Below, in pieces: positions 8,901 through 16,278 of a stretch of DNA of 64,000 nucleotides. Made by a program: the position numbers and the translations under genes. The DNA lies in NCBI RefSeq assembly GCF_003097635.1, contig NZ_QCZI01000001.1, positions 248,001 through 312,000 of the forward strand, in the 5' to 3' direction. Source of the stretch: Flavobacterium psychrotolerans (GTDB taxonomy: Bacteria > Bacteroidota > Bacteroidia > Flavobacteriales > Flavobacteriaceae). A model generated the notes under the pieces. That model made no database searches and had not been told where the DNA came from. It saw only the letters and a list, made by a program, of their open reading frames with translations. Numbering within the stretch: the stretch's first letter is position 1; every line of letters starts with the position of its first letter.

Positions 8901-9646
8901 GACCAAAAGCAGCCATTATTCGTGAAAAAGGAAGCAATTCCGAACGCGAAATGGCCAACTCCATGTATCTAGCCGGTTTTGACGTAAAAGACGTGCACAT
9001 GACTGATTTGATTTCGGGGCGCGAAACTTTGGAAGACATTCAGTTTATTGGAGCTGTCGGAGGGTTCTCTAATTCGGATGTTTTGGGTTCTGCAAAAGGT
9101 TGGGCTGGAGCATTTTTATACAACGAAAAAGCAAAAACTGCCTTGGACAATTTCTTCAAACGGGAAGACACTTTATCGGTTGGAATTTGTAATGGTTGCC
9201 AGTTGCTTATGGAATTGGAAAAAATCAACCCGGAGCATGAAGTACACGGAAAAATGCTGCACAACGACAGTCACAAACACGAAAGTATTTTTACATCCGT
9301 AACGATTCAAGAAAATAATTCGGTGATGTTAGCTTCATTAGCGGGAAGTACTTTGGGGGTTTGGGTTTCGCATGGGGAAGGAAAATTCAGCTTGCCAATG
9401 GGAGAAGAAAATTACAATATTGTTTCTAAATATACCTATAAAGACTACCCCGCTAATCCAAACGGTTCTCATTTTGATGTTGCGATGTTGTGCGATACAA
9501 CCGGACGCCACTTAGTCATGATGCCACACATTGAGCGTTCCACTTTTCAATGGAACTGGGCGCATTACCCAAAAGACCGAAACGACGAAGTTTCACCTTG
9601 GCACGAAGCCTTTGTGAATGCCAGATTGTGGATTGAAAAATTATAA
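5993..9646 (+). CDS. purL: phosphoribosylformylglycinamidine synthase, single-chain
   Basis: A 1217-residue large-type FGAM synthase catalysing the ATP- and glutamine-dependent fourth step of de novo purine synthesis in the cytosol. The order is an N-terminal domain, a duplicated AIRS-type synthetase core (EFDSVISLKAETHNFPT, GGEIRDRLAGGQG, GHDIGSGGL) and a C-terminal glutamine amidotransferase with nucleophile Cys1066 in GICNGCQ and His1179/Glu1181 in PHIERS. Residues 963-971, in the linker before the amidotransferase, are encoded by a palindromic element that resembles a dispersed intergenic repeat (reported separately). The gene is monocistronic with a good promoter and a strong terminator. 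Confidence 0.97.
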   Translation: MIHFFGNQTNTVFAVHTHNQLTTEDISKLNWLFADSNKIEKSVLTDFFVGPRATMITPWSTNAVEITQNMGITGIIRIEEFHKATADFNDFDPMLSQKYTELNQDVFTINVQPEAILNIDDIAAYNLSEGLALSPEEVEYLDNLATKLGRKLTDSEIFAFSQANSEHCRHKIFNGTFVIDGVEKETSLFKLIKKTSQENPNDIVSAYKDNVAFVKGPRVQQFAPKTADKPDFYEVKEFDSVISLKAETHNFPTTVEPFNGAATGSGGEIRDRLAGGQGSLPMAGTAVYMTSYSRLEENRPWEDAVEARKWLYQTPMDILIKASNGASDFGNKFGQPLITGSVLTFEHEENNRKIGYDKVIMQAGGIGYGKLDQAIKKKPQEGDKIVILGGENYRIGMGGAAVSSADTGAMSSGIELNAIQRSNPEMQKRAANAIRGLVESDHNPIVSIHDHGAGGHLNCLSELVEETGGLIDLDKLPVGDPTLSAKEIIGNESQERMGLVIGQKDIDLLQKIADRERSPMYQVGDVTADHRFTFESKTTGLKPMDYALEDFFGSSPKTVMTDKTIHYNYPALEYSVKNISTYLEQVLQLEAVACKDWLTNKVDRCVGGKVAKQQCAGPLQLPLNNCGVVALDYLGKEGIATSIGHSPIASLIDPVAGTRTAIAESLSNIVWAPIKDGLKGISLSANWMWACKNEGEDARLYAAVEACSDFAIELGINIPTGKDSLSMKQKYPNDEVIAPGTVIISAGGNCIDIRKVVEPVLQKDGGSIYYINLSQDEFKLGGSSFAQVLNKIGTETPTIKNAAFFKKAFNTIQELILGDNILAGHDIGSGGLITTLLEMCFADVNLGAKIDFSVFEEIDIIKYLFAENIAIVFQAKDDAAIENKLKVNNVAFYKLGTVTNEATLDFGPCKLDIVKYRDIWFKTSFLLDQKQSKNGTAQARFDNYKNQALNYTFPAHFTGKAPVISSAVERPKAAIIREKGSNSEREMANSMYLAGFDVKDVHMTDLISGRETLEDIQFIGAVGGFSNSDVLGSAKGWAGAFLYNEKAKTALDNFFKREDTLSVGICNGCQLLMELEKINPEHEVHGKMLHNDSHKHESIFTSVTIQENNSVMLASLAGSTLGVWVSHGEGKFSLPMGEENYNIVSKYTYKDYPANPNGSHFDVAMLCDTTGRHLVMMPHIERSTFQWNWAHYPKDRNDEVSPWHEAFVNARLWIEKL
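8879..8903. repeat. palindromic repeat element inside the purL coding sequence
   Basis: GTC, a bulged A, TCTCGA, loop GCGCTG, TCGAGA, GAC forms a 9-bp hairpin with one bulge. It reads in frame as VISSAVER within PurL. It resembles GTCATCTCGAGCGC-type dispersed repeats that I recall from flavobacterial intergenic regions; that resemblance comes from memory and not from a search. Confidence 0.55.
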
Positions 9647-9667
9647 TTAGAAATTATTCTATATTTT

Positions 9668-9700
9668 AAAAAGCGTTTGCCAATGGTGAACGCTTTTTTT
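9668..9700 (+). terminator. intrinsic terminator of purL
   Basis: The stem AAAAAGCGTT (9668-9677) pairs with AACGCTTTTT (9689-9698), followed by T residues, 22 bases after the purL stop. Confidence 0.8.
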
Positions 9701-9934
9701 GTGGAATAAAATAATTATTAGATTTACTAAATCGTATTTCCTCTATTGCAAGTCAATATTCCAGATTATAAACAGTAATTAATGCTGAATTTTAATTAAC
9801 TTTTTTAAAGTCAAAAAGAATAACCACTATCAATATCTCAAGGAAAAAACCTTAAATACTTTGCTCAAATGTGGCAATTGTACTTTCCTCATGCATTCGT
9901 TTTTCCAAATGCAAATAAAATCGAATGCGAAGTC
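9701..9934. other. AT-rich intergenic stretch, no gene seen
   Basis: Between the purL terminator and the promoter of the next gene no convincing reading frame, RNA gene or repeat is visible. It may simply be a spacer. Confidence 0.5.
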
Positions 9935-9964
9935 TTGCAAAGTAAAGACAGAAAGTTATATTTG
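9935..9964 (+). promoter_or_regulatory. promoter of the small secreted orphan, Bacteroidota type
   Basis: TTG (9935-9937), exactly 19 bases, TATATTTG (9957-9964). This is a perfect consensus match and implies a 5' leader of about 55 bases before the ATG at 10026. Confidence 0.78.
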
Positions 9965-10025
9965 TTTTAGATTTTAAATGGCTCACAACTCATCCCAAGT
10001 TCATCACTACTAAAACGCTAAAACA

Positions 10026-10472
10026 ATGAAATTCAAAAATTTATTATCTATTGCATTCCTATTGTTTGTAATGAACGGCGTCGCCCAAAATTCAGTTACA
10101 ACAATCAATGCAAAAGACGGCACACACCACATCACCACCATTATTGATTATCCCATAACCGGAACCTATCTCTACAAAGGAGCAGAACCAATTGTTGAAT
10201 TAAAAGCTAATGGTACAGGCATTTTTCAGTTGCATGACCAGCCCAAAACAACGATGGTTTGGGGAATGGAATGCAAGGAAAATGGAGAGCCCAAATTCAA
10301 AAAAGGCTTTGACAGTGCCACATATACGCTTTGGTATCAAAATACGTCGAGTTTAACCCCTGATGGTAATGAGGACTGGACTGCGGTACAGTTTTCCATT
10401 CACTTTAATAAATTAAAGATGTACATTCAGGGAGAACGAATTAAAGACTATGTTGAATCTGTCGAAAAATAA
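10026..10472 (+). CDS. secreted protein of unknown function
   Basis: A 148-residue protein with a Sec signal peptide (MKFKNLLSIAFLLFVMNG, likely cleaved after VAQ near residue 21). No family is recognised. The mature part is rich in beta-type stretches and aromatic residues (TTMVWGMECKENGEP, TYTLWYQNTSS, WTAVQFSIHFNKLKMYIQGER). It has one Cys and no catalytic motif. It has its own consensus promoter and a strong bidirectional terminator, so it is an independently expressed gene. Confidence 0.7.
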   Translation: MKFKNLLSIAFLLFVMNGVAQNSVTTINAKDGTHHITTIIDYPITGTYLYKGAEPIVELKANGTGIFQLHDQPKTTMVWGMECKENGEPKFKKGFDSATYTLWYQNTSSLTPDGNEDWTAVQFSIHFNKLKMYIQGERIKDYVESVEK

Positions 10473-10536
10473 TTTTCCAGCCTTTTCAATCTATTTTTTC
10501 AACACCGAGAATAATTTAGGTTCAAAAATAAATCCA

Positions 10537-10572
10537 TAAAAAAACTCATTCGCTGAATGAATGAGTTTTTTT
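10537..10572. terminator. bidirectional intrinsic terminator
   Basis: A 12-bp stem AAAAACTCATTC (10540-10551) with GAATGAGTTTTT (10559-10570) and a 7-base loop lies between two convergent genes, with A and T runs on either side. Confidence 0.85.
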
Positions 10573-10593
10573 ATGTCTAGATTGAAATGGAAA

Positions 10594-11184
10594 CTATTGT
10601 TTTTCCTCTGCCAACTGTTTTCTGCTTTTATAGGCCTTCAAATACTCCCCTTTAGGCTTTCCGTCATCAAAAGAACTCCATTTTATTAGGGTTCTTACTC
10701 CGCTTCGTGCTTGTTCATTGGTAAAATTTTCATACTCAATTCGGTATAAAGCCGAATACATTTCTGCTCTTCCAGTTCCGTGATAGCAATGAATCAAAAC
10801 TGGATAATTGGCTTTGTCATCCATTATTTTGGTAAAAACTTGAATATTTTTTTCGTTAGGAACCTGCTCCGATGGATTACTAAAATAATTCACACCATCA
10901 ATTTTTGAAACAGCTTCTCTTTCTGCCTGCAATTCCCCCATTTTTTCTGGATTCAAAACCAAGTCATTTGTACCTGGCATACGCAAATCAACAATCGACT
11001 TGATATGGTATTTTTTAACATAACTTTCAATCTCATCGGGAGGAATAACGCCCGATTTATACACTTTACCAGCTGTAATAGTCTCAAAATTATGATTGAT
11101 ATTCATGTCGTAAACATACTTCCCGACAAAAATTAAAACTATGGTAAGTACCGAAAAAATGATTGCCTTCTTATTCTTTTTCAT
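10594..11184 (-). CDS. membrane-anchored dual-specificity/tyrosine phosphatase-like protein
   Basis: A 196-residue protein with one N-terminal membrane segment (residues 7-25) and a phosphatase domain outside the cytoplasm. The P-loop HCYHGTGR (132-139) gives nucleophile Cys133 and Arg139, and Asp66 in VDLRMPG is a candidate general acid. It resembles the Siw14/DSP-like group of atypical phosphatases. It lies 37 bases downstream of the LtaS-like sulfatase gene on the same strand and is probably cotranscribed, which hints at removal of a phosphate from a periplasmic or lipid-linked substrate. That role is inferred from context. Confidence 0.8.
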   Translation of the reverse strand: MKKNKKAIIFSVLTIVLIFVGKYVYDMNINHNFETITAGKVYKSGVIPPDEIESYVKKYHIKSIVDLRMPGTNDLVLNPEKMGELQAEREAVSKIDGVNYFSNPSEQVPNEKNIQVFTKIMDDKANYPVLIHCYHGTGRAEMYSALYRIEYENFTNEQARSGVRTLIKWSSFDDGKPKGEYLKAYKSRKQLAEEKQ

Positions 11185-11221
11185 TTTTATAAATTGAAAT
11201 TATTTGATAAAATTACTGAAA

Positions 11222-13153
11222 TTATTTAGCATATAGTTTTTTGTCAACAACCCGATCCATATAATCTTGAATAAATGCCTTACAATTCAATTCTAAAGCG
11301 TTCATTTCCGGGTTTCTTTTTGGTATTAAATTATTTGTTAACCCTTTATCATTTTTATCATAAAAACCCGTGGCAATTTTTCCGTCAAAAGTACAAATGT
11401 AATTCCCTCTGGAAAATTGATAAATATTCCCTGTCGAGTTAATTACAAAGGGGGTACTCGATTTTTTATCCAGTAGGCTTCTTCCCCAGCTTCTAAATGG
11501 TTTTTCATACCCAATCATATCTAAAACCGTGGGATAAATGTCGATTTGTTGTGCTAAATCATCATCAACTCCTACATATTTGCTATTGGGTTTATAAATA
11601 ATAATAGGCACCGCAAAACGATTGATGGGCTTTAGGTATTCGTCATAAAACGTTTGATTGCCATGATCTGCTACCAAAACAAAAATGGTGTTACTAAACC
11701 AAGGCGCTTTTTGGGCTTCTTTAAAAAATTGCTTTAAGGCAAAATCAGTATATTCCACACATTTATGCATGGGAACACCGCCTTCATGAAACCTATCTTT
11801 ATACTTTTCGGGGATGTTGTAAGGTTCGTGTGAGGACACTGTAAAAACCGTGGCAAAAAAGGGAGTTTTCTTCTGGTCTAATGTTTTTTTCATGTACTGC
11901 AAAAATGGTTCGTCCCAAATTCCCCAAAATCCATCAAATTGGGAATCGTCATTAAATTCCGTTCTCCCATAATATTTATCAATTCCCAGAATATTTCCAA
12001 AACCTAAAAATCCCATAGAGCCATTCGCCGCACCATGAAAAAATGACGTGTTGTAGCCTTCACTTTTTAAAGTTGAAACCAAGGATTCTATTTTTTGTTT
12101 TGGGTAAGGCGAGGATGTAAAAGCGTCTTTAAAGGCAGGTATTCCAGCCAAAATTGAGGACATTCCGTGAATGGATTGGCGGCCATTGGCATACGCATTA
12201 GTAAAAATCATACTGTGTTGTGACAAAGAATCTAAAAAAGGCGTATGGGAAATATAATTCGGGATATTTGCATTTTTGTTGAAAGAACCAATGTATTCCC
12301 TACCATAACTTTCCAGTATTAACACAACCACATTCGGTTTGGTTTCAGGATTATTATGGTATTGTTTTATAGGTTGCACTTTTTCTAAAATAACATTGGC
12401 AGTAACATCCGGATAATCCGTTTTTATGAAACTATTACTAAACAATGTTCGGATAATGGCAAAAGGAGTATTAAGAACGATATCCGAATGAACGATGTTC
12501 TTGACATGACGACTGGCATCCAGAAGATTTATGGGACGTGTGGATTTCTTGAAATCACCGCCACGAATTCCTCCAATAATAAGTCCGGAAAATAACAAAA
12601 ACCCAAAAGTAGAAAAACTAAAATAATGGAGTTTCTTTGTAGGTTGTAAATCCTGAACCAGTACCTTCTTGTATAAGTAAATCCAAAGTGAGGAAAACAA
12701 TACAAATAGTGCAAACACATACCAATATTCGACCATAAAACTAAGAAAAAGTGTCGTCTTGTTGGTTTCATGTTCCAAAACATTCAAGGCAACAATAGTC
12801 GTTCTGGCATAGGTATATTTATAGTAGATAAAATCAATGAAATTGGTAGCATAAGCCACTAAATTGGTTCCAAAATACAGATAGAAAAGGAATTTTTGAT
12901 AGCCTGCATTCGTGTTTCTATAAAATGGAAGAATCGAAAAAACAATAAAAAGCAGATTTACATATAAAATAGCGGTCGTATCAAAGGCCAATCCATAGTA
13001 ACACAATGACAGTAAATCCGTAATGGAATCGACTTTTAACAAATCGAAATTAAAAATATAAAAAAGGATCCGGGCAATGAAATAAAAAAGATAAGCGAGC
13101 GAAATTCTGTAGAGAACTACTTTGTATTCGTTTAGGCGCAAGTGCTTTTGCAT
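11222..13153 (-). CDS. LtaS/MdoB-type phosphoglycerol transferase family sulfatase
   Basis: A 643-residue integral membrane enzyme. Five predicted membrane segments (about residues 15-35, 55-75, 86-110, 137-160, 177-197) are followed by an extracytoplasmic sulfatase-fold domain from about 270. Metal and catalytic residues are Glu281 in LESYG, Ser327 in NGRQSIHG at the nucleophile position (Thr in Gram-positive LtaS), His442 in SHEPY and Asp496/His497 in ADHGN. Family members transfer phosphoglycerol or phosphoethanolamine to glycans or lipids. In a Bacteroidota host the acceptor is unknown. It pairs with the downstream membrane phosphatase. Confidence 0.88.
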   Translation of the reverse strand: MQKHLRLNEYKVVLYRISLAYLFYFIARILFYIFNFDLLKVDSITDLLSLCYYGLAFDTTAILYVNLLFIVFSILPFYRNTNAGYQKFLFYLYFGTNLVAYATNFIDFIYYKYTYARTTIVALNVLEHETNKTTLFLSFMVEYWYVFALFVLFSSLWIYLYKKVLVQDLQPTKKLHYFSFSTFGFLLFSGLIIGGIRGGDFKKSTRPINLLDASRHVKNIVHSDIVLNTPFAIIRTLFSNSFIKTDYPDVTANVILEKVQPIKQYHNNPETKPNVVVLILESYGREYIGSFNKNANIPNYISHTPFLDSLSQHSMIFTNAYANGRQSIHGMSSILAGIPAFKDAFTSSPYPKQKIESLVSTLKSEGYNTSFFHGAANGSMGFLGFGNILGIDKYYGRTEFNDDSQFDGFWGIWDEPFLQYMKKTLDQKKTPFFATVFTVSSHEPYNIPEKYKDRFHEGGVPMHKCVEYTDFALKQFFKEAQKAPWFSNTIFVLVADHGNQTFYDEYLKPINRFAVPIIIYKPNSKYVGVDDDLAQQIDIYPTVLDMIGYEKPFRSWGRSLLDKKSSTPFVINSTGNIYQFSRGNYICTFDGKIATGFYDKNDKGLTNNLIPKRNPEMNALELNCKAFIQDYMDRVVDKKLYAK

Positions 13154-13170
13154 TTTATAATTTATTTTTG

Positions 13171-13178
13171 CAAAATTA
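13171..13178 (-). promoter_or_regulatory. candidate -7 box for the sulfatase/phosphatase pair
   Basis: TAATTTTG on the minus strand, 18 bases before the sulfatase ATG. No TTG lies at the ideal distance upstream, so support is moderate. Confidence 0.45.
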
Positions 13179-13283
13179 TCAATTCTCCAACAATAAATTT
13201 GTGGCTATAAGTTAAATTTAACGAAAAAAGCGAGCTAAAAAGAGGATCAAAACGCAAATAAATTAGGAATTCAATCTAAATAA

Positions 13284-13313
13284 TTGTTCGGTAATTATTT
13301 ATTACTTAATTTG
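13284..13313 (+). promoter_or_regulatory. candidate promoter of the acyl-CoA ligase gene
   Basis: TTG (13284-13286), 19 bases, TTAATTTG (13306-13313): seven of eight bases of the -7 box at ideal spacing, 23 bases before the ATG. Confidence 0.6.
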
Positions 13314-13336
13314 CAATACATAAAGACTTTCCTATA

Positions 13337-15118
13337 ATGACCAATATCTCTCGCCTTTTTGATTTCCCTTATTTTCAACTAGAAAAATACAATTCTATAC
13401 CCGATGCTTTAGTAACAAAGTACAATGGTGTTTGGGTAAAAACTTCTACTGAGGAATACATATCAAAAGCCAATGCCATTTCAAGGGCACTTTTGAGACT
13501 TGATGTAGTTGTAAATGATAAAATTGCCGTAATCTCCTCCAGCAACAGAACCGAATGGAACATTATAGACATTGGTATTTTGCAGGTTGGCGCTCAAAAT
13601 GTGCCCATTTACCCCACCATTTCTGAAGACGATTATGAATACATTCTAAATCATTCGGGTGCTATTTATTGTTTTGTTTCCGACGCTGAAGTATTGAGAA
13701 AAGTGAATTTGATTAAGGATAAAGTTCCCCATTTAAAAGAAGTATATGCTTTTGATGAAATTTCAAATTGTAAAAACTGGACCGAATTATTGAGCCTTGG
13801 TGAAGACCTCAGCAATCAAAACAGGGTTATAGAGCGAAAAAACAATGTGAGAACTGATGATTTAGCTACCATTATTTATACTTCCGGAACAACAGGAAAA
13901 CCTAAGGGAGTCATGCTTTCCCACAAAAATATTGTTTCTAATGTTATAGGTAGTGCTCCCAGAATCCCTTTTGAAGCCGGAAAAACTCGTGCGTTGAGCT
14001 TTCTTCCCATTTGCCATATTTTTGAAAGAATGATTTTGTATTTATACCAATATTACGGTGTTTCTGTATATTTTGGAGAATCCATAGATAAAATTGGTAA
14101 TAACCTTAAGGAAGTAAAACCGAATGTAATTACTGCCGTTCCCCGACTTTTGGAAAAAGTTTACGATTCAATATATGCAAAAGGAACGGAACTAAAAGGC
14201 ATTAAAAAAATGTTGTTCTTTTGGTCCATTAATTTAGGGTTGCGCTATAAACCTTACGGAGCCAACGGCATTGGGTACGAGTTGCAATTGAAAATAGCCC
14301 GCAAGTTAATTTTCAGTAAATGGAAAGATGGCTTGGGCGGAAATTTAGATTTAATGGTTTCCGGAAGTGCGGCTTTGCAACCCCGATTAGCCCGAATTTT
14401 TGCTGCCGCAGAAATACCTGTGATGGAAGGTTATGGTTTGACCGAAACATCTCCTGTAATTTCGGTTAATTGTATGAGCAATAGAGGTTTTAAAGTGGGT
14501 ACGGTGGGTAAAGCGATCGATAATGTAATTGTAAAAATTGCCGCAGATGGAGAAATTCTTTGCAAAGGCCCTAATGTCATGCTGGGTTATTATAAAGACG
14601 AAAAATTAACGAATGATGTCATCAAGGATGATTTTTTTCATACTGGAGATATTGGATTAATAGACGACGAAGGTTTTCTGAAAATTACGGATCGCAAGAA
14701 AGAAATGTTCAAAACCTCTGGCGGAAAATATATCGCACCACAACTGCTAGAAAACACCATGAAACAATCCCGTTTCATTGAGCAGATTATGGTTATTGGC
14801 GATGGCGAGAAAATGCCGGCCGCTTTTATACAACCTAATTTCAGTTTCATCAAAGATTGGGGAAAAATTCATGGAATAACTGTTGGTTCAACCAATGGGG
14901 AAATCATTTCGAACCCAAAGGTAAATGAACGGATTCAAGAAGAAATCAATCACTTAAATCAAAAATTTGGAAATTGGGAACAAATCAAACGTTTTGAGTT
15001 AACTCCTGATATTTGGTCCATTGAAGGTGGACACCTCACTCCCACTTTAAAATTAAAACGAAAAATAGTTCTGGAAAAATATAAGGATCTCTATGTAAAA
15101 ATCTATGGGCAATCATAA
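13337..15118 (+). CDS. long-chain fatty acid-CoA ligase (AMP-forming)
   Basis: A 593-residue adenylate-forming enzyme activating long-chain fatty acids to acyl-CoA. The AMP-binding P-loop is YTSGTTGKPKG (about 181-191), with the A5 motif GYGLTETSP and the hinge block DRKKEMFKTSGGKYIAP. Length and motif order match the FadD/ACSL-like group (Pfam AMP-binding) rather than acetyl-CoA synthetase. It could feed the beta-oxidation operon that starts 630 bases downstream, although a small membrane-protein gene lies between. It is probably cytosolic or peripheral at the inner membrane. Confidence 0.9.
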   Translation: MTNISRLFDFPYFQLEKYNSIPDALVTKYNGVWVKTSTEEYISKANAISRALLRLDVVVNDKIAVISSSNRTEWNIIDIGILQVGAQNVPIYPTISEDDYEYILNHSGAIYCFVSDAEVLRKVNLIKDKVPHLKEVYAFDEISNCKNWTELLSLGEDLSNQNRVIERKNNVRTDDLATIIYTSGTTGKPKGVMLSHKNIVSNVIGSAPRIPFEAGKTRALSFLPICHIFERMILYLYQYYGVSVYFGESIDKIGNNLKEVKPNVITAVPRLLEKVYDSIYAKGTELKGIKKMLFFWSINLGLRYKPYGANGIGYELQLKIARKLIFSKWKDGLGGNLDLMVSGSAALQPRLARIFAAAEIPVMEGYGLTETSPVISVNCMSNRGFKVGTVGKAIDNVIVKIAADGEILCKGPNVMLGYYKDEKLTNDVIKDDFFHTGDIGLIDDEGFLKITDRKKEMFKTSGGKYIAPQLLENTMKQSRFIEQIMVIGDGEKMPAAFIQPNFSFIKDWGKIHGITVGSTNGEIISNPKVNERIQEEINHLNQKFGNWEQIKRFELTPDIWSIEGGHLTPTLKLKRKIVLEKYKDLYVKIYGQS

Positions 15119-15231
15119 TCCAATTCTTCATTGATATTCAAAAAACATTTCAATGTTAAAAAAAAATTAACAAACTGTTAATTAATATCGATTTTCGCTT
15201 AACTTTACCTCTATAAACTATTTAAAACCAA

Positions 15232-15618
15232 ATGATTATGAATGCCAAAAAATTTTTAATCTCCGGGATTGTAGGAGGGATTGTTGACTTTATTCTTGGG
15301 GGATTGTTTTATCAAACACTATTCCCAAACATTTATCATCCAAATAAAGACATGAAGGTCGAATTTATCGCTCTAGGATGCCTGACCTTCGGTTTATTTG
15401 TTTCCTACATTTTTGTTAAATGGGCAAATATTACCACCTTTAAAACGGGTCTATTTGGTGGAGCAGTAATTGGGTTTTTCTATGGTTTATCAATGGATTT
15501 TTTCATGTACTCCGGCATGCCTATGAATTTCCAAAATTTCGTGACAGATGTTTTAATAAATGTCATAATGGGCTCATTTGTTGGAGCAGCTATTTCCCTT
15601 GTTAACGGAAAATTATAA
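15232..15618 (+). CDS. small integral membrane protein of unknown function
   Basis: A 128-residue hydrophobic protein with four predicted membrane segments (about residues 8-28, 44-64, 71-93, 101-124) and Gly-rich helices (GIVGGIVDFILGG, GLFGGAVIGFFYG). No known family is assigned with confidence. Two in-frame ATGs (15232 and 15238) are possible starts. A near-consensus -7 box TAACTTTA lies at 15200-15207 and a terminator follows, so it is likely a single-gene unit. Confidence 0.7.
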   Translation: MIMNAKKFLISGIVGGIVDFILGGLFYQTLFPNIYHPNKDMKVEFIALGCLTFGLFVSYIFVKWANITTFKTGLFGGAVIGFFYGLSMDFFMYSGMPMNFQNFVTDVLINVIMGSFVGAAISLVNGKL

Positions 15619-15648
15619 TAAATTGTTCCCTAAATTTTCTATAAAATT

Positions 15649-15677
15649 AAACTCATCCATTAGATGAGTTTTTTTTA
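15649..15677 (+). terminator. intrinsic terminator
   Basis: The stem AAACTCATC (15649-15657) pairs with GATGAGTTT (15663-15671), followed by a T run, 30 bases after the membrane-protein stop. Confidence 0.82.
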
Positions 15678-15699
15678 TAGAAAATTTATTTAAATTTAT

Positions 15700-15711
15700 T
15701 ATGCATGCATA
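15700..15711. promoter_or_regulatory. 12-bp palindrome, candidate MarR operator
   Basis: TATGCATGCATA is a perfect palindrome. It sits where the -33 element of the MarR promoter would be, a position expected for an autoregulatory operator. The binding itself is inferred. Confidence 0.5.
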
Positions 15712-15722
15712 GTATTTTTTAG

Positions 15723-15730
15723 TATATTTG
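15723..15730 (+). promoter_or_regulatory. -7 box of the beta-oxidation operon promoter
   Basis: TATATTTG matches the Bacteroidota -7 consensus, 18 bases before the MarR ATG. No TTG lies at the -33 position; that place is taken by the palindrome at 15700-15711, suggesting regulation. Confidence 0.55.
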
Positions 15731-15748
15731 AAATCGATATAGTTGAAT

Positions 15749-16195
15749 ATGAAAGACAAAACGATAGATTACATACTTCGTGCCACTTGGCAAGCGGTTG
15801 CCAGAATGTATAATGAAGAAGCTGCAAAATACGATGCTACTATGGCGACAGGATTTGCGTTGTTAAGTATTGACAAAGAAGGAGGAACTCCATCCACCAC
15901 ATTAGGACCAAAAATGGGAATGGAAGCCACAAGCTTGACCAGGACCTTAAAATCTATGGAGGAAAGGGGATTAATTATCCGAAAGAAAAACCCAAATGAC
16001 GGTCGAGGCGTGTTGATTTACTTGACTGATTTTGGGAAAGAAAAAAGAGAATTGTCGCGTAATACCGTTTTGAAATTTAACGAAACCATTCGTAAAAATA
16101 TCCCAGAAGAAAAACTACAGCACTTCATTGAAGTTGCAGAGACCATCAATGAACTGATTCAAAACAAAAATATATTTAATCAAACAGAAAAATAG
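15749..16195 (+). CDS. MarR family transcriptional regulator
   Basis: A 148-residue winged-helix repressor. The recognition region is LGPKMGMEATSLTRTLKSME followed by the wing KKNPNDGRGVLIYLT, with DxRxxxIxLT-like character. The ATG at 15749 is chosen over a TTG two codons upstream. As first gene of a beta-oxidation operon (83 bases before the HADH gene) it probably represses that operon and responds to acyl-CoA or fatty acids, as seen for other MarR/TetR-type fatty-acid regulators; this role is inferred. The palindrome at 15700-15711 is a candidate binding site. Confidence 0.88.
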   Translation: MKDKTIDYILRATWQAVARMYNEEAAKYDATMATGFALLSIDKEGGTPSTTLGPKMGMEATSLTRTLKSMEERGLIIRKKNPNDGRGVLIYLTDFGKEKRELSRNTVLKFNETIRKNIPEEKLQHFIEVAETINELIQNKNIFNQTEK

Positions 16196-16278
16196 AAATG
16201 AAATGAGCCTATATAATGACAATCTAGGTTATTAAATCAATTAACGAGTTACATTGAATACCAAATAAAATAAATGAG

